From positions 87,335,487-87,399,486 of the forward strand of contig OX457036.1 in the NCBI GenBank assembly GCA_949752735.1: a stretch of 64,000 nucleotides of DNA. Direction: 5' to 3'. This DNA is from Lumbricus terrestris. Taxonomy: Eukaryota; Annelida; Clitellata; Crassiclitellata; Lumbricidae. How positions within the stretch are numbered: the stretch's first letter is position 1; the number at the start of each line of letters is the position of its first letter. Below are positions 46,366 through 59,200 of the stretch, in pieces. A program made the translations under genes and the position numbers. A model generated the notes under the pieces. The model saw only the letters and a program-made list of their open reading frames with translations, searched no databases and was not told the DNA's origin.

Positions 46366-46982
46366 GACAGTAGTGAGGGTTTGGAGTGAAAAGCTCAAAA
46401 ACTGTGAGCGTGCATTCTGGACAAAGTCACATAGGCACATACATACCCACATTGCCAAGTCCTTTCTTATAGATATAGATGAATGCATGATTGGCATCTC
46501 GTTGACGAAGTATCTCTTGAAAACAGTCACAGTACAGTACGTGAACGATCTACGTTTCCATGTAACCAGACCTGCGCATTCATACGTCAATCCTATTAAG
46601 TGGCTCTTGAGATCTACTTTAGGAATATAGCTGACGTTTGAGGTTTACGTTTCAGTTCCTTTAGTTTCAGTTAAGGTAGCATTGAAGCCACTTTGAGCTA
46701 CAGTCTCAGTGGGGAAGATAAACGTGCTGCACTGTTAGGCTACATGATCCGCTAAAATGCATACTGAGTCCAGTGGAATAATCAATTGAAATTTTAAACA
46801 GATAACCGTTAGCAACAATAATTCTAGGGAACTTGAGCGAGTTTGATTTCGCAGGGGAAGAGATTGCACGCAAGTTTCTAGTCATACTATTTTGAACGAC
46901 GCTGACGGAAGTTGGGTCTACTCTGTAGTTATTATTATCTGGTAAACGCATTTTCAGTTAAACAGGTTGAAACTAAAACAAC

Positions 46983-47318
46983 ATGTCTATTCGGAATAGC
47001 ATAATTCTAAAGACAGTTTTTATCTTCGCCATATTCTGGATTACTGCTACAATGAAAACCTTCAGGACGACGCAATACTCCAACGGAACGTGGGTCTGTG
47101 CTGATGGAATTCCAACTGCGACGATTCCTTTGGACCAACTGTATCCTACGTCATCACGCGACAATTTGTGTTTGTCTCCTACAGTCCTTTGTGCCTGGCA
47201 ATGCGACCAGGATGCGAACTGCACTAACTTCAACTACAAAGAACACCTGGGAACATGTGAGATGTTTCACTACACTCCTGCAGATTGTTCAATGACGTCT
47301 GGATGTCAACATGTAGAG
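46983..47318 (+). CDS. Gene D exon 1: signal peptide and PAN/Apple domain
   Basis: 336 nt, donor gtgggt after ...QHVE, the same phase-0 position as in genes A-C. It shares IPxDQL, CxxxC and TNxNY landmarks but is much more diverged. Confidence 0.8.
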
Positions 47319-48851
47319 GTGGGTAAAATAATTTACATGAGCGGATAATAATCTGATCTAAACTTCTAAAAACTCCGTGATAATGAAAAATTACTAGTTG
47401 TTATTGCGACATAGTAGCCTCGATGCCTAGTTAGGCATCGAGGCTACACGGGCCTAGTTAGCTACACCGGTGAGCGAGAGCGGCATACGTCTGTTGGTCG
47501 CAACGGACTGCGGTTCAAGCCCCGGGCTGGGAGTTGGCATTCAGAGATTTGGATATATCGGGATAGCAAGTGTGGGACGCAGGGGCGCAAGCTCCTGCGG
47601 AGCGACCTTGGGCAAGTTGCTTTCCCATCATTGTCTGTGAGGAAGGCAACGGGAAACCACCTCACTTATCTCATCCCCAGGGGCGTAAAGCCAATGAATC
47701 TACCTTCGGGCAGAGAACCATCATCATCATCAGCCTCGATGCCTGCAGACAGAGTTTAATTATTCTTATTACTTAGTAACTTCGATTGGGTCTAACGCAT
47801 AGGGCATTAAAGTCAGGCATCAATTTATATGACACTAAAAATAGACCAGCTAATTCTAGAAGCCAGCAAGTTGATAGTGAAGAGACAAGTTTAAATGCAA
47901 CAGTCCATTGGTTTTTTTCGGCTCAAGTCCTGTCGAATACCGCCAATCATGCAACATTTGTAAGTAAGAAAGTAAGAACATTCGTTACTAGACTACCAGG
48001 AAATACACAGTAGGCCTAGTTTACAGACGAAATAAGTAATAAAAACATTTATGCAGAGTCATACACATTTTCTATCACAAAAATTCCTTTCGACAAAGGC
48101 ATAAATTCTACGTAGGGTCAGATTATGTGCCCTGAGTCGAGTACTGCAAGGAGTGACCTTATGCGGTGGAAGGATGTAGTGAAGTATGTGACAAAGGTAA
48201 ACTCTTGTTATCATAACTGTCGCTTAAATTCAGGATATTTCAATGATATACAATAATTATTGTTTTTAATTATAAGATATCACCAGTGTAGCACTTTATC
48301 ATCTCTTTATCTCATCTTCATTGGTTTGACATCGAGTTATTGTTTTGTCAAAAGCCTCATGATTTGTTGGATTATGAATGATAAGGATTTTCCAGAAAAG
48401 TCTTCCTGTGCCAGTTCTTCCCGTTGCATCGTTCCAACCACAAAAGCAGAATAAATCAGAACTTTTAAAAATTTCAGATGTCCCAATTTTGTGTGCTACA
48501 TGCAGAAAAAGTATATTGGATTGATTTGACAGCAAAACTGAATCAATTGTGAACCCATTTATGACAGTTACAAGTAACCGAGTTACGAATGCTTTGAGTT
48601 TCATAACCCAAAGCTTTATTAAATTTTATGTAGCTTACTAGCGAGGGTGAAATACGCCGAATGAAATTTAAAACCTGATAGGGTCTATGGTCGCATATAG
48701 GCCTACACATAATTATTACCTGTAAGGCTATAATATTATATTTCGCAATGAGTAGTAGTCCTAAACTGATTTCTGTGCCAGAACTTAATGTTGCTGATTT
48801 TGATTTTTGCAGGTCATTGGGCTACACACCTGTCAGATTTCAGATCTGTAG
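46983..48851 (+). CDS. Gene D: stand-alone secreted PAN/Apple protein
   Basis: Join 46983-47318, 48813-48851; 375 nt, 124 residues. The N-terminus (MSIRNSIILKTVFIFAIFWI) is a signal peptide. The PAN/Apple domain has WVCADG, DNLCLSPTVLCAWQC, DANCTNFNYKEH, TCEMFHY and a last Cys in VIGLHTCQ. Exon 2 is the homolog of the 31-nt microexon of genes A-C, but after its 31st base the sequence is ATCTGT rather than a GT donor. The frame therefore reads DL and stops. There is thus no mucin or FReD part. A SINE occupies intron 1. The polyadenylation signal is at 48970. It could be a soluble partner, or a truncated paralog. Confidence 0.75.
47429..47731 (+). mobile_element. SINE in intron 1 of gene D, 13-bp TSD
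   Basis: A B-box-like ggttcaagccccg near 47512, a body shared in part with 31190-31420, and a short CATCATCAT tail. AGCCTCGATGCCT is duplicated exactly at 47416-47428 and 47732-47744. Directly after the left duplicate lies its own inverse, forming a 15-bp palindrome (47415-47446). Confidence 0.75.
48010..48780. other. Rest of gene D intron 1, nothing recognised
   Basis: AT-rich, no frames or repeats I can support. Confidence 0.35.
48813..48851 (+). CDS. Gene D exon 2: terminal exon from a read-through microexon
   Basis: Acceptor gatttttgcag, codes VIGLHTCQISDL then TAG. Aligns with VAGLQSCRAG of gene A. Confidence 0.7.
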   Translation, partial: VIGLHTCQISDL

Positions 48852-48969
48852 GACATCCAGAAATTGTCGCCAGATTTCCTACACGTATTGCTGAGCCTGC
48901 ACAATATGTCAGCACAAAGAAGACCTGAAGCTGACTGAACCTTTAGTAATAATATCTATCGGATTCCAT

Positions 48970-48975
48970 AATAAA
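48970..48975 (+). promoter_or_regulatory. Polyadenylation signal of gene D
   Basis: AATAAA 119 bp after the stop. Confidence 0.55.
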
Positions 48976-49111
48976 TAGGCCTACACGGATTCGTACAAAC
49001 CGACAATCCACATAAGGATCTTATAATAGCTCTGCTTCAAACATAGAAGAAATGACAAATTCCGTTTTCTGCACGAAACTTTTTCTTAGCTCTGAGGACT
49101 GAGACTCAAAG

Positions 49112-49335
49112 CGTGGGGCGCGGTGGTGTAGTGGTGGCGTCGTTGCCTTGAAGCCGTAAGGTTCGAGGTTCGAATCCACCTCATGTCGCCGCGTAGGGAC
49201 CTTGGGCAAGTCCTTCACTCGCAATTGCTCAGCGCTTCGGCGTGAAACTCCGATTTAGTGTCCGCTCTGCAGTCGGGAGCGGCGGAGCGCCTCTGAGTAG
49301 AGAGCTTGAAGGGGCGCTGTAACAAGTGCACATAC
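49112..49335 (+). mobile_element. tRNA-derived SINE, plus strand
   Basis: ggtgtagtggtggcgtcgtt resembles an A box and ggttcgaggttcgaatcc a B box. Then gaccttgggcaagtccttca, and the tail gagcgcctctgagtagagag shared with the LINE 3' ends, suggesting mobilisation by that LINE. Partner copy at 4040-4262. Confidence 0.75.
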
Positions 49336-49914
49336 AGACAAGGCCTCGGTAGCCTTGCAGCACACTGCTAATGATATGTCAATCAATGACGGAATCACTT
49401 ATTTTCATACGCCGATCTAGACGCAGCCATGGGTGCAAAGTCTTCGGAAATTCATTTCCTTAGCTTCGGCATAATAATATTTTGAAGGCGGGTGACCAGA
49501 ACCGTCCTCTGTCGTCTCATCTGTCCGCATAGCCTGTAAGATTCTGCAGTTTGACCATAGATTCAATTACCTAGAATGATACACAAAAAACTTCTTGCCA
49601 GTTGCACGATTTCATAGATAGGTTAATGGAATTATACCCGATGGTTTAACTATGACGCAGAGTAGCAAATTACTTGCCAAATTTGGCATCGCTGACGCAC
49701 CACTGAATTCAAGAATAGGCAGGTGCCAGCTGCCTTGCTTTCCTGTTAAGGATTTCCTTTTGAAGATTAATAATTATTAGACCAAATTCTGCATGAAAGT
49801 CTAACGTTCTACACAGAATACAAAAGACAAACAGACGAAAGACTACAGTAGTTTCAATAAAATTTCATTTAATACAATGCAAAGCACAACGCTGTTGGTG
49901 TAAGAACAGTGACG

Positions 49915-50367
49915 GTGACACGAAACGGAGTATCCCCCCCCCCGAAGGCTATCCGGGGGATCAATTAATCTATCCCCCCGGATGGAATTAACCGGTCTAT
50001 ACTATCCGGGGGGATAAACCATTTTATTCCCTTTTTTGAAAAATGCGCATAATAAAAAACTATGCTGTAATCAAAATTTAAAGTGACTCTAATTGTTTTA
50101 AGTGTCCCAAGCAATGCTCAGATAAAAGCAACTCGAATTTATTTAGTGACTCTGAGTGTTCTCAAGTGTTTTAAATGTTTTAAGTGCTCTAAAAACAGGG
50201 CAAAACAAATTATCTAGTAGGAATAAACATACCTGTTGGTGTCAGTGTTCAAAACAAAGCAGATGAAAATCAATTTGCCAAAAAAATACCCGCGGAAGCG
50301 GCTTTTTCGACTTTTTCTAATTTGGGGGGATACAATTAATACGGAGGATACTCTATTTCGTGACAAC
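49915..50367. mobile_element. Candidate TIR element (ACGAAAYRGAGTATCC ends)
   Basis: gacacgaaacggagtatcc at 49917 and ggatactctatttcgtgac at 50348 are inverted with few mismatches. CCGGGGGGAT words recur inside. No clear TSD. Confidence 0.5.
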
Positions 50368-50409
50368 GGCGCTACGCCAGGGTATGGCAGTGCAAATGCC
50401 CCGTGTGAT

Positions 50410-50680
50410 AAAGTCTTTGCCTTGGTCGTTGCCCTGGTCGTTGCCCTGCTAGAAATTTTACCTTGCCAGAATTTCTTCGGGCACATGGCTTCCTACTTTT
50501 CACGTCCGTCCGTCGGCTCTCTGGCATGGCAAAAGTTCTGGCAGGGCAAAAATTTTGACAGGGCAAAATTATATGACAGGGTAACATTTTGGCAAAGCAA
50601 AAGTTCGGACAGCCAAAAATTCTGGCAGGGCAAAATTTCTGGTAGGGCAAACGTTTTGGAAGGAAAAATTCTGTGGCTGT
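50410..50680. repeat. Degenerate inverted ~20-bp repeats (GGCAGGGCAAAA)
   Basis: ggcaRggcaaaa-type units about eight times in 50525-50670; inverse units (gttgccctg, ttgccagaatttc) at 50420-50480. Resembles the foldback ends of the Mutator-like elements here. Confidence 0.5.
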
Positions 50681-50884
50681 TTACCCACATTTTGTATAGC
50701 CTACAGGCTACAACTATATAACTATTATTACAGCATATAGGTCCAACTGTCGACTTTTTGTTTTTAGAATGAAGCGTAAGCATTTGGGTCAACAACAGAC
50801 CTACATATAGGCCTACCTGACTCAGTAACTTTATTTGCTGAGCTTTTTCAATTCAAAATGCTGCTCGATACAGGATTTGCAGTG

Positions 50885-51275
50885 CTTCACTAAGTCATTG
50901 AGAGAACAGAAATTGAGGAGATAACAGAAATGAGGATGTTGCGATGTATACTTGGAGCCTCTTTGAAAGACAAGAGAAGAAACGATGACATACGAAAAGC
51001 AGTTGGAGCAGCCTGTAGGCCTATATCTGATAAAATACGAGAGGCCAGATTCGGTGGTATGGGCATGTGAAGCGATCGGATGAGGGCGGTAGCATCAAAA
51101 GAATCATGCGTGAAGACGTACAGGGACACGGCAGCCGTGGGCGGCAGAAGAAGAGATGGAGGGACATGATCAAGCAGGACATGAAATTTTTTCATTTGAA
51201 AAAGGAAGACGCTAGAGATAGAACAACATGGAGACAAAGGATTCGAGTGGCTGACCCACCCTCAGCGAGGGATTA
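50885..51275 (+). pseudogene. LINE reverse-transcriptase C-terminal remnant
   Basis: Reads EITEMRMLRCILGASLKDKR, then IRKAVG, IREARF, an in-frame TGA at 51068, then GSRGRQKKRWRDMIKQDMKF and RTTWRQRIRVADP. This is the post-RT end of an RTE-style LINE. Confidence 0.7.
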
Positions 51276-51334
51276 ATCTTAGCCAGAAAGAAAAAAGGAA
51301 AAGACTAAGTCAGTGAGATAAGTCTACACTGTGG

Positions 51335-52195
51335 ACCAAAAAAGACCTCTAAGGTTTCTTGCCAAAACTTTATCCAGAAGAAGGAATTTTAAATGAAATT
51401 TACAGGCTGAAAGACAATTATTCATATTTACACATGATGGCCAGATTTCATTAAACATTTTCAAATAGAACCAAAGTTGTATCACTTTTAGTGAGACCAC
51501 CTATTGTTTTTTGACGATTCACAAACATGACTCAGTGAAAAGTAAGATGCACGATTTTATTAAGTAACATCTCAAATTATTTGTGTAAAATAAAATTGTT
51601 ATTGACCAAAAAATTATCATTATTATCGTCCAGCATGCTATTAATTGTAATCACTCTGCGTTGTGTCAGATGGAAATTGTTATTTTGTATTTTTGCAATT
51701 ATTATAACTATAACTATACTACTTTTAACATCGATAAATTCTGGATGGACAAAAGAACAAAAGTTTATTATTATTATTATTACTTTTTATTATTTAGAAA
51801 AGAAACAGCCTAACTGCGCGTCGTTGTGACATCATTTAGCAAGATGTCAAGTTGGTAAATTATAAATGAATTTTTTCTGTTTAATAATTTTTTATTAACA
51901 TAAGAACATAGAAAATTCTATCAAATTTAAACGCCCAAGGTGTGGATGGCAGACAAAATTTGTATTCATACCGTTAATGAGCAAGGTCTTGGAGATAAAG
52001 CTATAATCGACGCTTACTCTGATAAGCAGCGATGGTCTCACTGAAAATGATATAACTTTTATTCTCTTTTAAATATTGTGGTGAAATCTGGCCACTGTGC
52101 GTAAATCTGAATTGTCTTTAGGCCTGTAAAATTTGATTTGTTTAAAACTTCTGTCTAAGATAATTATTTGACAAAAAAACCTTAGGGAGGTTCAT
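51335..52195. repeat. Decayed mariner-type element related to 33165-34300
   Basis: Left part has ggaccaaaaaagacc, tgaaatttacaggctgaaag and gagaccaccta; right part has the inverted forms (tttaggcctgtaaaattt near 52120). No intact transposase. Confidence 0.65.
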
Positions 52196-52780
52196 TCATC
52201 GCAACCATATAGGCCTACATAAAAAATTCGATTTGATTACCTCGCCCATCTGATCTTCTGACCAGCAAACCCTACACTAGTGTAAGGTGTGTGATTAATT
52301 TTATGCAAGCACGGTAGTGCAAAATTATAGGCCTATGTAGGCCCATACAACACGGCACGCGACTCGCTCTCTGCCCTTGTCACTTGTATGACTGCCCTGG
52401 CTATGCCCTGGTTACAAAAAGGGTCTGGCGCCGCCACTGTGCAAGAAGGAGTGAATTTGACAATCTGCAATACAGAAAATGTTGGACAAGGCCCACGTGA
52501 GATCGGCCTACGGAAACAGAGTTCACTGTATTCCTATCTTACGCTAAATGCAGCAGAAGCTGTTAATAGCCTACAACAAGAATACGAAAAGATAATTATT
52601 CAAGGTGAAGTTCATCATGCATTAAAGTTGCATGAATGCATGCTCAAGTTATAAATATTCTGTCTCACAATAGCTTTACCAATCACGAATGTCTCAGAAA
52701 TACAGTGCCTAGAAAGTGAATGAAATTCGCTGCTACATTAAATCATCTGCAACTGCATGCGCTTGTTTTTAAGCATTAAG

Positions 52781-53295
52781 TTAAGCTTGCTTCAACTTCA
52801 TGTAACTGTAAACGAATTGTATGGGAGAACCATAAGGACCGCCATAGAAAAATCCAGCCTTTCCTGCTCCATTCAAAGCTATAGAGGCAGACGTCATGCT
52901 CGCAGTGCAGCCGTACCACCAAGCCCCTTTCGCCGCTATGGCATGCTCTGCGCAACAACATGGCTGATTGTTCACGTCCTTTGTAGAGAATTTGTACTTT
53001 CGACTGGTTGATCCAAACGGATCATAGCTTCCAATGGCACCACTCATGAGGTACGTGTAGCCATCGCTCTCGCCGTCCTGTATGAAGTTGTTGTAGGCAA
53101 TAGGCATCTGTATCCCATTTTCATCCTTCAAGTCCATGCAGAGCTTCCAAGTTTTCCCGTTGTTAGTCATTTGATAACCTTTGTCTAATCCATTCCAGTA
53201 TCCGCCGTTAGAATCGCTGAATCCATACTTGTAGGAAGTCCACGGTTGATCCAGTCCGAACCCTAGGTTGGCTTGAATTAGAATGTTGGGAGTTC
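52781..53295 (-). CDS. Gene C exon 4: shortened fibrinogen-related domain
   Basis: Acceptor ttgcgtacag, 515 nt, stop TAA. GLDQPWTSYKYGFSD, GGYWNGLDKGYQMTNNG, KYKFSTKDVNNQPCCCAEH and GAWWYGC. The open frame continuing upstream to 53581 is intron. Confidence 0.85.
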
Positions 53296-56200
53296 CTGTA
53301 CGCAAGAGCAAACAATGCATAGGCCTACTATCCGACACATCGTCACAAAGATCATGATTTTTGTTATTTCCCGAGTCAACGGCAAATTGATAAACACAAA
53401 GATTTGTTCTATCGAAAATGTTGACTCCAAAGTGACAATAAATAAATGATTGCAATGACTCATGTCCGCACCCAGAACATTGCTGTTGGTCAATGCTATT
53501 ATCCTCTAAAATGTGGTAGAATTTGTGCTTGGCATTTACATTCACATTCAAATGCTGTGTATAATTCATGCTGCTATGCAAATTACAAGTTCTTATGGTT
53601 ACCTTTCTCGTGTAATTTATGATGAATAAATGATGAATAGCCTAATCTTTCTCGGTTGCGACACCTAGATTTTGAATGTCTTTCCTTATAGGCTATCATT
53701 CCATTCGGCATAGGTGCAATCACGTCCTAAAAGTTGGAGAGGAACCTAATGAATCACATCCTAAAAGTTGGGGGGACCATAATAATAAAGTTAGGGGACC
53801 ACTCAAAAGTTGGGGACGCGTCCCGTGGGTCCCATAGGGTGGTTGCGCCTATGCCATTCTGATAAATAGCTCATGCAATTTCCTTTTGACTTAGGTACTA
53901 TGTCGTTCATATTGCTTATCCACTTACAGATTAGTGAGATGACGTCTCTGCCATACGGACCATCTGAGTAAAATGACCTGATTGCGGTTTGTTTTTGATG
54001 AGTCTTCGGTTGATGCCACGTGTACCAGTATATGCATCGTTTATCATTAAAGATAACTTATAATTCGCCATCATCAATCATTAATTAATTATTTATCATT
54101 TGTCAATGGTTTATTATTTAGCATTAATCAATCACCTATTTTTTATCGTTATCAGTTGTTTATTATTTACCATTTTGTCAATCACTTATTATTATCATTT
54201 ATCATTATCAATCAGTTGTTATTTATTATCATTAATCGTTGATTATATATCATTGTCAGTCATTTATTGCTTATCATTTATCAATCACTTGTTATCATCA
54301 TTTATCATTATCAATACTCTATTATTTTTCATTTCTCAATCTCGTGTCATTATCATTTAAAATCATTTATTAAATATTTACCATTATGAACCAATTTATG
54401 TTTTTACGCCTGTTTCTACCTATACTTTTACTGATGTTTTTATTCAGGTCTATATTTTTTTAAATCCAAGTCTGTATTCATGTGTACATTTATATTCACT
54501 TTAAAGACTATAATTCATCGCTATTTAGTCATCATTAATGATCAATGATTAAGAATTGATAATGCACAAAAGTGCAAAACCTTCAAGGCAATGTGTTGAA
54601 GCATCGAAGAAGGCAAATTTATCTTCAGGTATGATTAGAAGGACCATGGGCGGAGACCTAGAGAGGGGACAGGGGCGACGGTCCCCCCGATGAAAGTGTT
54701 GGGGGACGGCCCATGCATTTCTCCCCCCCCCCCCCACAATAGTTGAGCGTCAAGACAAAAAAAAAAGGTCATCAACTTTTTGGGGGGCGAAAATAGAAAT
54801 ATTTCTTAGAAATTTGGCCTAATGACAAAAAAAATTTAAAAAAGGTCATCAACTTTTTGGGCGGCGAAGATAGAAATATTTCTTAGAAATTTGGCCGGAT
54901 GACTAAAGAAAAGGTCATCAACTTTTTGGCGGCGAAAATTGAAATATTTCATAGAAATTTGGTCGGATGAGTTAAAAAAAAAGTCATAAACGTTTTTGGC
55001 GGCGAAAATAAATTTGTTTTTCGAGATAACGCCGATCGTCATAAATTTTCCGGAAAATCTCGCGTTTTTGCCGTCCCCCCAATTCTCGGCCCAGGTCTCC
55101 GCCTATGAGAAGGACACTAGTCACCAAAGACAAAGATACAATACTGAGACTGTATAAATCATTGGTTAGACCACTGTTGGAATACTGCACCCAGGTTCAA
55201 GGGCGGATACAGAAATTTTCGAAGGGGGATGGGCGGAGGGTCAAAGTTTTCGGTCTTAGGACTTAGGGCAGAGAAAAAAATTCGTGTTTGTCGCCGAAAA
55301 ATCTGATGACTTCTTTTAGTCATTTGTCTCGAATTTCCAAGAAAAGATGCCATTTTATCCGCCAAAATAGTTGATGACCTGTTTGTAGTCATTTGTCTCG
55401 AACTTCCAAAAAAAGATACCATTTTATCGGCCAAAATAATTGATGACTTTTTAGTCATTTGACGGACCTCGCATGCGGGCCTCGTGGACGTGGAGATGAG
55501 CCTGCGGAACTACTCATGGGGGGCCACGTCAACTTTGCGAGCCAAAATAGATGGTCAAAAATAAAGAAATATCTAAATGGGGGCCATGGCCAGATTGGAC
55601 CCCGGATCCGCCCCTTCCCAGGTTTGGAATCATCACTGGAAAGGAAGAACTAAATTGGGAGAAATACTTTGAATTAGCACCAAACAAAACAACTTGGGGT
55701 CACAGGTACAAATTTTTAGGCCGAAATGAGCAATAGGACAGAGATTCTTCAGTGCCAGAGTTGTATGGGGTCTACTTGAAGAGCGATTTGGATGTCTCGG
55801 TGGATACAGTCATAGCGTTTAAGAAGAAGCTGGAAAAATGTTATTTACCTAACTCAGCGTTTCCCAAACTTTTTTGGGCCACGGAACCCTTCGCGTCCTA
55901 ATATTTTGTGGCGGAACCCCAATCTCAATTAAACGTATTGAATCATGCGGAATGCACGCGAAGCAAAGGCTACTAATATTATTATAAGCATACATACCTC
56001 AATACACTAAACTATAGAATGTTTATTTTTCTTACAATATCATGAAAAATTAAATTGCACTGTTTTAAAAACCACGATTTGTGGATCCTACCGAGAGTAT
56101 GCCCTACATGAAGCTAAAATGCGAAGGTTAATTGGAATTCTGCTTCATTCGTAGGCCTAATATCGTGATAGGTCAATCAGAAGGTCGTATTGTCTCCGTT

Positions 56201-59200
56201 AGAAGAGTTGGCTGCTTTTCGCTTTCTTTGAGTGGCTTTGTATCATATTTTTATCGTAATTCATGAAAAGGAAGCATTTAACCAAGTTCGCTTTTAGGTC
56301 GTGAAAATGATTTGCAATTTATGAACGCTGGTTTCCTCGAGAACCATTAAAAATCGTGTGAGTTTAGAAAGTGTTCCACGTTTCTAAATTATATAAATGA
56401 GGTTAGAACCCTCGCTAGCGTACGTAGGCCTAGAAGTCACTCGATATTGGCAAATTTTCACAGAAACAAATTAAAATCACTAATTTTGATGCTACTGCTA
56501 CAAGATCAGAATTGGTCATTCTTTTTTCAACTTGCGTTTTACGGTGCTCAGGCTAGTTTCGTCGAGATAACGATAATCATTGCGTCTCTGTTCAGACTAA
56601 GGCTTTAAGTTCTGACCTACGTTACGTTCAGCAGTGATGTCTACGTTTATACAAACTACATACCGGTACTAGGCTAATTATTGGATTGCTAATAATCACT
56701 GAAATACTGAAATGTTGTGTGAGGACAAAACACAAAAGACGACTGACGCTATAGTTTCAAACTTCTAGTGCATTTCAAAAGCTGCTTGAAATGTTGTATT
56801 GCGGTAAAATTTCTCGCAAAAATTTCTTTTTTCTCAACTTCTCGCGGAACCCTTGTTCTCGCCCCGCGGAACCCTTGGGTTCCGCGGAACCCAGTTTGGG
56901 AAACGCTGACCTAACTCATTCTCTTTAAATGAAGATTATTTTGCCATTTCTTAGTAGGCCACTGTGATGGTACTGGAGTTATAGCCGAAAACCGAAATTA
57001 GGCCGCCATTTTCCAAGGATTCTAACAGCTCGGATTGATATGGACTTTTGCTACTTTCGTCAGTGGGATGTGCTTAACAACTCTGCCAAATCTCTACTTG
57101 CTGCTAATTTGTTGAGACGAATGATGTTTTTCGCCTAAAATTCTTCTACTATAGGCCTAATCGAGGAAAGCGAAAAATTATAAGTACTATCTACCCACCT
57201 ATAATGGCATCGCAACCGTTAATAGCCGGTATAGAAGGTGGTACCAGAATAGTCGACAAAGCGGTTGTTGCAATAGTGGTAAGACGCGTTGAGGCTTTCT
57301 TCGTCGAAGTGACAACTGAAGATTTCGTAGAAGATACGGATTTGAGTGAGGTTGTTGGAGACAAAGTCCTGGTTGAGGTTACTGAAGATAGGCCTAAGAC
57401 TTTGGCGGAAGTTTTAGAAGATAAGAATTTGGCTGCAGTTGTTGAAAATAGGAATTTGGCTGTAGTTGATGAAGATAAAAATTTGCCTGAAGTTGTTGCA
57501 GATATAAATTTGCCTGAAGTTTTTGAAGATAAATGCTTTGCTGAGGTTGTTGAAGATAAGGATTGAGCTGAGGATGATGAAGGTAAGACTTTGAGTGCTG
57601 TTGTTGAAGATAAGAGTTCAGCAGAGACTTTGAAAGATAAGGACTCGGCCTTGATGGTTGAAGATAAGGATTCTGGTGAAGCTGTTGGTGATAATGGTTC
57701 AGCAGAGACTTTGAAAGATAAGGATTTGGCCTTGATGGTTGAAGATAAGGATTCTGGTGAGGCTGTTGGTGATAAAGATTCAGCTGAGTATGTTGATGAT
57801 AAGAATTTATTTAAGGTTGTTGAAGATAAAGGTTCAGCAGAGACTTTGAAAGATGAAGATTCGACTGAGGCTGATGAATATCGAGATTCGGCTGAGACTG
57901 CTGAATATAGAGATTCGGCTGAGACTTTTGAAGATAAGGATTCAGCAGAAGTTGTTGATGATGTCATCTGCACTGGGTTCGTGGTCAACACGTCGAATGC
58001 AGTAGTGATTACTGTTGTACCAGTCAACGCTGGTGCTGCCGTTGATTCTTCTATGTTGAAAACAATTGCAAAAAATAAATAAATTTCAGCATAAGTTCAG
58101 TGCACCTTATTTCACAATTCATAAAATTATTGAGCAAAAGACTAGCTTTAAATTGCGTTCCATTTGAATGCGGCATAAAATACAGCAAACGTCAACTTAA
58201 TAATTTATAGGCCTAATGGCAGGTGTGCTTTTCATAGGTTCAGAATACACATTGCAGAACATTGTATTGCCTACTCGTATGCAAGCGTGCGATCATCAAT
58301 TTCTACATCCAGCGAAAATTGACAGAGCCGAACTACATTCCGTCCACGGATATAATTCGATTTTTTTATTTCCATATTTTCTGGCAAATTTCCCTGGATC
58401 GATTTGTCCTGAAAATTTAATCCTCCCGCAAACGATCCAAGAAATTGTCCTTTTACGCATAGGCGTAGGGGACATTTCAGCAGTGAGTGGCCAAAATTTT
58501 ACTTTTGCCCGAAAAAATAAACCCGGAAAAATTGATGTCGTGCACACATAGATATAGGTTATATTTCTGTAAAATAGCCATCTCTGTTCTTGCACCCACA
58601 CTCGGGGACACAGGGCAGGATGGCAAATTCCCTGTGGGCCGGCAATATGCAGGGACCAGTTTGGGTAATTTTAGGCCTAGGTCTATGCAAATTTATGATG
58701 TAGCCTATGTATAATGGCCAATTCCTGACACTGTACTACAACCAGTTCTAACTTTACACGAGTAACTGATTAAATACATAATTGTATATATTGTGTTGTA
58801 TTGTATCGTATTTGATCATCTACAAAGCAACTACAGTAGGGTGAACAGTTAAGAGGTGCCCATAGTGCGCAAGACCACGCGGAAAGAGACAGGTTTTAAG
58901 AGGAGAGAAGGAAGAAGAGAGACTGTCAGAGAAAGTGTAGAGCGAACGCAAAGAGAAAGCTCATTTCAAAGAAAAAGACCAGTTATGGCAAATGATCGAG
59001 ACTGAGCCATAGTAGTTCTACAAGGTGCGCCAAAAAAGACCCCCCTAGGTTTTTTCACAATATCTTGGCCAAAACTAAGAATTTCAAAATGAAATTTTAC
59101 AGTCTTAAAGACAATTCATATTTGCATATGATGGCCAGATTTTATCAAAATATTTCAAACAAACCAAAAGTTATGTCACTTTTAGGGAGGCCACCCACCG

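Noticed and set aside
49112..49200. A genuine tRNA gene
   Set aside because: A- and B-box words are present, but a full cloverleaf was not seen, a second dispersed copy exists and the LINE-type tail follows. A SINE fits better.
53296..53581. N-terminal extension of the gene C FReD frame
   Set aside because: An acceptor at 53296 matches those of genes A and B in position and phase. The extension has no similarity to them.
57204..58082. Acidic plus-strand frames with EDK-type repeats
   Set aside because: They are antisense to gene C exon 3, which has splice sites, correct phases and paralogs.
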